From Rhododendron vialii (Eukaryota > Streptophyta > Magnoliopsida > Ericales > Ericaceae): a DNA stretch of 64,000 nt. Position numbers and translations under genes: made by a program. Shown here in pieces: positions 57,633 to 64,000 of this stretch. The first letter of the stretch is position 1. The number at the start of each line of letters is the position of its first letter. The notes under the pieces are model-generated. The model saw only the letters and a list, made by a program, of their open reading frames with translations, ran no database searches and was not told the DNA's origin. The stretch is taken from NCBI RefSeq assembly GCF_030253575.1, contig NC_080560.1, positions 41,711,001 to 41,775,000 on the forward strand, written 5' to 3'.

Positions 57633-60100
57633 ATGGAAATGGTTGCTTTCAGTTTGGATTCTGGACCTTCTGGATTCTCACTCCATCCTAACCGGTGAGC
57701 CAATTTCGATTTTTGTGTAGCTTTCATTGTATTTATATGTGCGATTTTTCATTGTATTTATGTGCTTTTGTGTGTATTACTGTACGAGCTTTTGTGAGCA
57801 CTGGTTTTTGATCGAGATTTTGGTTCTTAAGAATGTAAGAGATTGCTTTCAGTTTGGACTTCATCCACAAAATTTTATTCTAAACGTCCACAAAACTTTG
57901 TCGGTCTCCTTCTTCCTTGTCCCTCTGCAAGCTGCACCTCCAGATCTCATACAGGGCGGTATACTCAAGGTTAGGGCTTTTGGGTGTACAAAAGGGTAGA
58001 TGAGGAAGGGTATTGTGGGTATTTACTGAAACTATCATGGGCATTCAAGTATTTTTTACTCTCACCCCTACGGACAGGATTAACAATTCCTGGTCCCAGG
58101 TGGTATTATTAATCCGGTGAAACAATTGCTAATCCTATCCTATGCTCCAAAACACTTATCAAACAGGGCCAAATTTCCTTGTGCTGGTTCCAAAAATGTG
58201 TAGGTAGAACTGACAAGTATGCAGCTTTTTAAGTAATGAGCCACCTGTTCAGTTTAGATAACTGGCCGAACTATCTGCCAACGTATTTTCTTAAGTTTTC
58301 TGGTGCTTTTATTTGGTCCTTTATGAAGAACTTGATGAGGGGTAAGAGAAGGACATTATCATATCATTTGTTCTGCTTATTAGTTATTCTTTCATGTGTT
58401 CTTTATCCCCTCTGCGTAATGAGTTGAGATAGCAATAAACCCTTTCGTTGACCGGATGATGTCAATATGGGTGTTTTGTTTTCACCTAATGTGCCAAAAG
58501 TTGTAAAGTTTCTTAATGTTGTTGTGGATTTGGCTTTTTTACTGCAGGTCCCAAAAATTCCAAGTATCCACGGAATGGAGAAGCTCAAACTGATTTAATT
58601 GTTGGTTCGACTGTGCAAACAAAGCGGTGCGTAAGCTCTTTATTTGTGAAGTCTCAATATGGTCCTTTTTTTTTAGTCTGGAAGTCTCAATATGGTTTGC
58701 AGGGCCAAATTTTGGTATTTAACTAAGTACCGACACCAAATTTATTTGGACTACTTTTTGTTTCCTTAAAAATCTATTCCTTGAATTTCTTCTAAAAAAG
58801 AACGCTTTAAACCAAACTATATAACCTAGTTGAGATTCGTGAGTAATCCACATGGCGTGTGAGTGCATGAAACATGTAACTGCGGAGAGTAAATACAATG
58901 TAACTGTTATGCATTGGGTATCAACTATGTTACATGGATCCTCCTAATTGTATAAAGCACCCGTGTCGTAGACACTACTTTCAGATGAGGGTGTGGGGCT
59001 TATGTCTGGCACATTTAGTTGGGATGGTGAATACACCTAGAAAGTGTACTTATGAATTTGAATTTACCACGAACTATGCCTGCAACTCCTATATCATACA
59101 TGAAATGCCCTAAGGCACTTGGAAAACACTATTTATCTGGGAAGATAAATGAAACTTCTCTTTGGAACTGATTGGTGCTTGCAAATTGTACAACAGACTT
59201 GATGGTGGTCTTTTTGGGAAATGCAGTGCCATTGTTTCTGCTTCTAGTTCATCTGTTCACGTCTGTGTTTATTCTTGTCAAAGAATTGAGATGCGGGAAA
59301 GTAGCTTGGTTTATGCTATTTTACTTTTCTCACTTACATTAATGGTTATACGCTTACTCTTCAAAAAGATGCAAGATTGACCATTCATCTTCTTCTTTTT
59401 TCCCTTCTTAATTTGGCTCAGTCAGCCATCTACCTCGGCAAATAAAAAGAAGAATATATTTTCATAGAACTAATCTTCAATTGGTTATTGCCTAGATATC
59501 CATATTCATTTTGTTTGACAGATTGACATTAATCTTTCTTAGGTCAATCTCATACTATTTGAGATGGATGAGATTTTGTATTGAATTTCGAACTTCTTTG
59601 GGACTCTTGGCATAGGTTTCATTTTATTTGGTCCGTTAGATATGTATCTTGATGTTGTTTGGCGTCCACGTGCATTTTTCTAAGATGCAGATACCTCCTG
59701 CTATGTAGCATAGCTTATGTTTGAACTTGAAGTGCGCTTACTGGGCACTGGTGATTATGGTCTCTTTCCACAGTGTTCTCAGCCAGACACCACTACGAGT
59801 TCTTTTTTCTTTCGTTTTTCTTAGCATTTGGGTCTAGGAGATTGAAAGTCATTGGGAGGTTTTGCAGTTGCGCTCAATGAGCAGCTTAGACAACCATCCA
59901 TTGCTATATTGTAGTTGATGTGACAAATTGACATAAGTCGCATTGTTTCATTTTTTTTGTTGTCTTCCAGGAATTCCTCAACGTCAGCCATTATGGAAAG
60001 AATTCCATATCAACTATATTTTGAAAATTGCACTCCAACTAGATTTAGCATGAAACAGTGTGGTTCAGCTATTCAGCTGCCTCGCAAACTTTATATTTGA
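57633..60100 (+). CDS. Possible unrecognised multi-exon gene (partial model)
   Basis: Candidate exons: 57633-57694 (MEMVAFSLDSGPSGFSLHPN, gtgagc donor), 58548-58626 (ctgcag acceptor; PKNSKYPRNGEAQTDLIVGS, TVQTK, gtgcgt donor) and 59971-60100 (cttccag acceptor; NSSTSAIMERIPYQLYFENC, TPTRFSMKQCGSAIQLPRKL, YI, stop). Exons 2 and 3 join in phase and give 69 open codons ending in a stop. Exon 1 ends in phase 2 whereas exon 2 needs phase 1, so at least one further exon is missing or exon 1 is wrong. I do not recognise the protein. It could be chance splice-like signals. Confidence 0.3.
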
Positions 60101-60801
60101 TTCTGATGCTAGCAACCACTATTAGAGGTCACCGACTACCTAGTAGTATCAAGTGTATAAGAAGTTTTAGATACTTACTGCCGCTTACGATTTTAATTTT
60201 ATCTATTTCATGATCTGCAGAATTTTGGTTTATTTTATTCTTTAGTTTAATGAACCCCATGAATCGTGCGAAAGTTGGATGAGTTGATAAAAACTGTCTT
60301 TGAGAAAGAAGAAGAAGAAGTGAAGACAGGCTAGGAGTGTTCGATACTACCAGTAGAAAAGGAATGTGCTTTGTGACATAGCTGAACTCAATCTGTTCAT
60401 TTAATTTGCATGACTGCTTGCGAACCCTTCCCTCCCCCCGCGCCCGTCTTCCCTTTCATCTGACGTGGTTGGTTGTCGACTTGTAGCTGCTCCAATTACA
60501 GGATCATGAATTCAACGTATCTGTTTTTTTAACCCCTAGATGGATAATATATCTGCCTCATATGCATCATAGCAACAATGGGATTCAATACCAAGTTAGC
60601 ATTAGGTGTGATCTTTTCATTTCCTATCTGTTAATCTATGGAGGTGTGGTAAATGCTAAACCTTATGATTACCTTTCATTATATCCTATGATTTTTTTTT
60701 TCTTTCCACTTTCCTTATTGAGCCTTATCTGCTGTTTGCTATTAATTCAATTCCAGTAATTTATTCTGTGTACCTAGCATTTACGAAAAGAGTTGTCTGA
60801 G

Positions 60802-61066
60802 ATGGAAGTTGAAAAAGAGCTGTTGATGAGGCAGTGGTCAAGGATGATGAGTGCCCAAGGCAAGACCATAGGCATGGTCCCCACCATAGGTTACCTCCAT
60901 GAGGGCCACCTCTCACTCATCAAAGAATCCCACTCCCACACCCACATCCACACCCACACCCACACCCACTGTTGTCTCAATCTACGTCAACCCAAGTCAG
61001 TTCTTTCCCTCTGAAGACCTCTCCACATATCCATCTGATTTCAACGGCGATATCAACAAGCTCATG
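60802..61066 (+). pseudogene. PANC: Pantothenate synthetase (PANC) 5' fragment, frameshifted and truncated
   Basis: Pantothenate synthetase joins pantoate and beta-alanine with ATP in vitamin B5 synthesis, in the cytosol in plants. Seen: the N-terminus MEVEKELLMRQWSRMMSAQG then KTIGMVPTIGYLHEGHLSLI, containing the PT.GYLHEGH motif for ATP binding, then a (CACACC)-rich tract (about 60931-60967) encoding His-Thr repeats where the family has about eight ordinary residues. After the tract the frame changes by one: TVVSIYVNPSQFFPSEDLST then YPSDFNGDINKLM, matching the family. Homology then stops abruptly at 61066 with a transposon-like sequence starting tataggggtgtcaagtgggc. A normal protein is about 310 aa. 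If the rest lies beyond the window, the gene could be interrupted rather than lost, but the frameshift would still break it unless it is a sequence error. Confidence 0.8.
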
Positions 61067-61345
61067 TATAGGGGTGTCAAGTGGGCCGAGCCGGCACAGC
61101 ACGGCACAGGTACGACACGTTTAAATGTGGCATGGCACGGCACAGACACGATTGTGGTCTTGGCACGACACGATACAGCATGGTCGAAGTGGGCACATGG
61201 ACAGGCACGTGCACGGAAGTGGGCGAGCACGACACGAAAGTTGGCCTGGCAGGGCACGACATACACGGTCTTAGTTGGGCACAGCACGGAAGTTGCACGG
61301 GCACAGCATGGAAGTTGCACGGGCACGACACGAGGCACGAAAAAC
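61067..61345. mobile_element. Transposon-like end (hAT-style) inside PANC, with GCACGGCACG repeats
   Basis: Starts tataggggtgtcaagtgggc and continues with dense, degenerate gcacg(g/a)cacg units. This resembles 5' termini and subterminal repeats of plant hAT elements from general knowledge. The matching 3' terminus and an 8-bp target duplication are not visible within the window, so the other end is probably beyond 64000. Confidence 0.5.
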
Positions 61346-61859
61346 AAAAATAAATTATTAAATAAATTGACTTGCTATGTTATGACTCATAATGTCATTA
61401 ATAAAGGTAAAAATAATTAATTAATTAATTTTATTAAATAAATTGACTTTCTTCATTGGTCTATTGCGTTTGCCACCCATTGGAGTGCCAATCAAAGTAG
61501 TAGTAAACAACTGAGTAATTCATGGCCAAATTACTTACTATGTGGCATATTGAAAACCAATAAACTCTTCATACCTAGTGTATAAGGTAGAAATTCTTTT
61601 CACTTGCAAACTATGAACCATCTTAGTTTGGTTACTTCCTGGCCACTAAAACTTAGTATGTATGACAAATTTTGAACTCAATTACATAAAGGAAAAATAG
61701 TTCGTAGATCAGTCCTCCAACTCCCATTTTAAGACCTACATCCTCTCCATTTTCTAGCTCCATCCTCTTTCTTTTTCCTCTTCGATCCATACTTGATACG
61801 ATCAAGACAGAATCTAGGGTAGCGCATCTCGCCCTTTCCTTATGAATTCAATCAAGTCG
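61346..61859. other. Interior of the insertion, left of the inverted duplication
   Basis: AT-rich, no recognised gene. About 61700-61860 on the minus strand continues the exon-like reading of the left arm (DLIEFIRKGRDALP followed by a stop), beyond the point where the right arm is cut by the window end. Confidence 0.4.
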
Positions 61860-62660
61860 TGACCGTCGTTAAATCCCGTCCACAAATCAGTAATTCTAAA
61901 AAAAGGAAAAGATAAAATTAATACGATCAATATAGAATTAAAATACAAAAACTAAAAGTGTACGTGCACTATGAGCTACTTACGTAAAGTCGCTCGCATT
62001 CATCCTAATATTTGTAGCAACGAGATAGAAAAACTTGGGAACAAAATTGGGGAAATCCTCTGAGAGCAAGCGCATGACATAATCCTCACGGGAACGAAAT
62101 GTCAACTATGAAGAGATAGAAAAACAAATTAGTGAGAGATTAAAAGACAATTAAAGAAAGTATTTGACCCAAAATAATTAAACAAGTAATTTATTTATAC
62201 CTTCTCTTGAAGATGTACTAACGAGTTTCCGTGGAAAACTAAGATAGTGTGTGGTTTATTACAACAACGGGATCGTGGTTGTATACATCTTCCAACCCTT
62301 TGAACCTCGGGTCCAACAAAAATCTATGCTATCCTGTCCGAGGGGAGCATTGAATGCCAAGAGTGCTTCAGGTTTCTTGATGTTGGAGCCAAGGTAGTCA
62401 TATAACTTGAAGACGTCATTTTCGAATGTTAAGCAATTCGCATATATGGAATATGCAATGTTCCTACATATAGAAAAAAAATTAAAATAATAAGTATATA
62501 ACAAAAAAAAAAAAAAAGAGAATTATAATCGAGTACTCTCTTACCTTAAATCCTTTCCGATTGAGTTTTGTGCTTGATAGCACAGGGTCAATGTTTTCAA
62601 ATCGGGATACGTATCTTGTATCATTTTTTCAATTGTATACATCGTATCGAGATACGTAAC
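61860..62660 (-). pseudogene. Left arm of a large inverted duplication carrying a spliced-gene fragment
   Basis: Read on the minus strand, it has intron-like and exon-like parts in the same order as the right arm. One exon-like stretch reads NIAYSIYANCLTFENDVFKL then YDYLGSNIKKPEALLAFNAP; later stretches end with a splice donor and tttttttag acceptor before TDLWTGFNDGHDLIEFIRKG. I do not recognise the source gene. Internal stops and frame changes show it is not coding now. Confidence 0.6.
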
Positions 62661-63186
62661 TTTTTTTTTAAAGTAAACATAGTTTGTTGGTATTATTAGG
62701 TGTATCAACTTTTTAATTGTATTTTTATATTAATTATGACTAATGTTTTTGAAGCATAAACTAAATTTAGTATTTTGGCACAAGAAAATTAAGTCCAAAC
62801 AAGTCCAATAGACAAATCCAAAGATGGAAGATATTATTGAAGAAGATATAAATATCTAGTCTTTAGGAACACTAAAATATCTATCTGTAAAAGCTCTAAA
62901 ATATTCTTGCGAAATATCTATAGTTGTTTTGTGAGAATTATAGTCACATGTGTAATTCTAGAATTACCTCAAAGTTTGTCTTGTATGAAAATATCTTTGT
63001 ACCAAAGCCTTCTATGGAGTAGTATAAATAGGGATGAGTCTAGCTATTTTCAACCAAGCCAAAAAAAGAAGTTTGAGTTCCAGTGTAACACAAATAGTCT
63101 CATTCCCCACTCTTGTTTTTCGTGTTCTACTCTTCCAAAATTTTTGTCCAACTAAACAATAAAAACTCACATATCTTAAGATACAC
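62661..63186 (+). other. Loop between the inverted arms; LTR-like promoter stretch
   Basis: About 520 bp with no pairing to itself. It contains a TATA-type motif, gtagtataaatagggatgag at about 63019, and a downstream region with cattccccactcttgttttt then cgtgttctac, in the style of a plant LTR. If transcribed from here, the right arm would be read in sense orientation. Inference only. Confidence 0.4.
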
Positions 63187-64000
63187 GATACGTATCCCGA
63201 TATAATGTATACATTTGGAAAAAAAAACGATAAAAGATATGTATTCCGATTTGAAAACATTGACCCTGTGCAATCAAACACAAAACTCAATCGAAAAGGA
63301 TTTAAGGTAAGAGAGTACTCGATTATAATTCTCTATTCCTTTTTTCTGTTTTTTTGTTATATACTTATTATTTTAATTTTTTTTCTATATGTAGGGACAT
63401 TGCATATTTCATATATGCGAATTGCTTAACATTCAAAAATGAAAACAAAATAAAATTCGTCTTCAAGTTATATGACTACCTTGGCACCAACATAGAAATT
63501 TGAAGCTCTATGCTCGCTTGTGGACATGAGGGGATGACATGACGGACCCGAGATTCAAAGGGTTGGAAGATGTATATAATCACATGCGATCTCGTTATTG
63601 TAACAACCCACACACTATCTTAGTTTTCCACAGACACCCATTAGTACATCTTCAAGAGAAGGTATAAATAAATTACTTGTTTAATTATTTTGGGTCAAAT
63701 ACTTTCTTTAATTGTTTTTTAATCTCTCACTAATTTGTTTTTCTATTTCTTGATAGTTGACATTTCGTTCCCGTGAGGATTATGCCATGCGCTTGCTCTC
63801 AGAGGCTTTCCCCGATTTTGTTCCCAAGTTTTTCTATGTCGTTGCTACAAATATTAGGATGAATGCGAGCGACTTTACGTAAGTAACTCATAGTGCACGT
63901 ACACTTTTAGCTTTTGTATTTAATTATATCTTGATCGTATTAATTTCATCTTTTCCTTTTTTTAGAATTACTGATCCGTGGACGGGGATTTAATGACAGT
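63187..64000 (+). pseudogene. Right arm of the inverted duplication (runs off the window)
   Basis: Plus-strand copy of the left arm: starts gatacgtatcccgatataat, then gatttgaaaacattgaccct; an exon-like part with tatatgcgaattgcttaaca; then about 63760-63880, ttgatag acceptor followed by LTFRSREDYAMRLLSEAFPD then FVPKFFYVVATNIRMNASDF, a gtaagt donor, and an acceptor tttttag at about 63965 before the window ends. Intron sequences are conserved between the arms, so the duplication copied genomic DNA, not mRNA. The source protein is not recognised. Confidence 0.6.

Noticed and set aside
60997..61347. Cys/Val/Pro-rich frames in both strands
   Set aside because: They are translations of the GCACGGCACG transposon repeats.

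Overview
This 64 kb window is nuclear DNA from a plant, most likely a woody eudicot. It is AT-rich, has long GT-AG introns, long (TA)n and (GA)n microsatellites, many small transposable elements, and plant-type gene families. The species cannot be named from the sequence.

Layout of genes. (1) 375-907, plus: last two exons of a SUMO protease of the ESD4/ULP1 type. (2) 2392-10514, minus: a complete 12-coding-exon kinesin-13A (822 aa, reading frame closes across all splice joints). (3) 15608-19547, minus: a TCTP gene that keeps its five-exon structure but carries two in-frame stops and a frameshift, so it is a non-processed pseudogene. (4) 22287-23336, plus: an ER-type DnaJ/DNAJB12-like protein with DUF1977-like tail. 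(5) 32109-32480, minus: a small three-span membrane protein. (6) 40643-41074, minus: a secreted STIG1/GRIM REAPER-type cysteine-rich protein. (7) 46306-55048, plus: a 17-exon, 1382-aa LIN/CERBERUS-like WD40 protein with no U-box. (8) 57633-60100, plus: exons of a possible unrecognised gene. (9) 60802-61066, plus: the start of a pantothenate synthetase, frameshifted by a CAC-rich repeat and cut off by a transposon-like insertion.

Layout of repeats. The intergenic and intronic space is dense with mobile DNA: a 5'-truncated LINE (26943-28660), a 1015-bp Mutator-type element with perfect 9-bp target duplication (29498-30512), a 277-bp hairpin element with a 9-bp target duplication just after the LIN-like stop codon (55162-55438), a Stowaway MITE (26271-26481), a tRNA-derived SINE (13815-14004) plus several SINE tails, two copies each of two MITE families, a 1.7-kb tandem duplication (32729-36226), and a large inverted duplication of a spliced-gene fragment (about 61860 to beyond 64000) with an LTR-like promoter stretch in its loop.

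The genes are a normal mix of housekeeping and signalling genes and do not form one pathway. The order kinesin-13A next to TCTP, and a ULP1-type protease with a LIN-like WD40 gene in the same neighbourhood, recalls Arabidopsis chromosome 3 (from memory), so this is probably an ancient syntenic block. The most notable points are the dead TCTP copy at its ancestral position, the broken pantothenate synthetase, the hairpin-forming gene-fragment duplication at the right end, and the U-box-less LIN-like gene.
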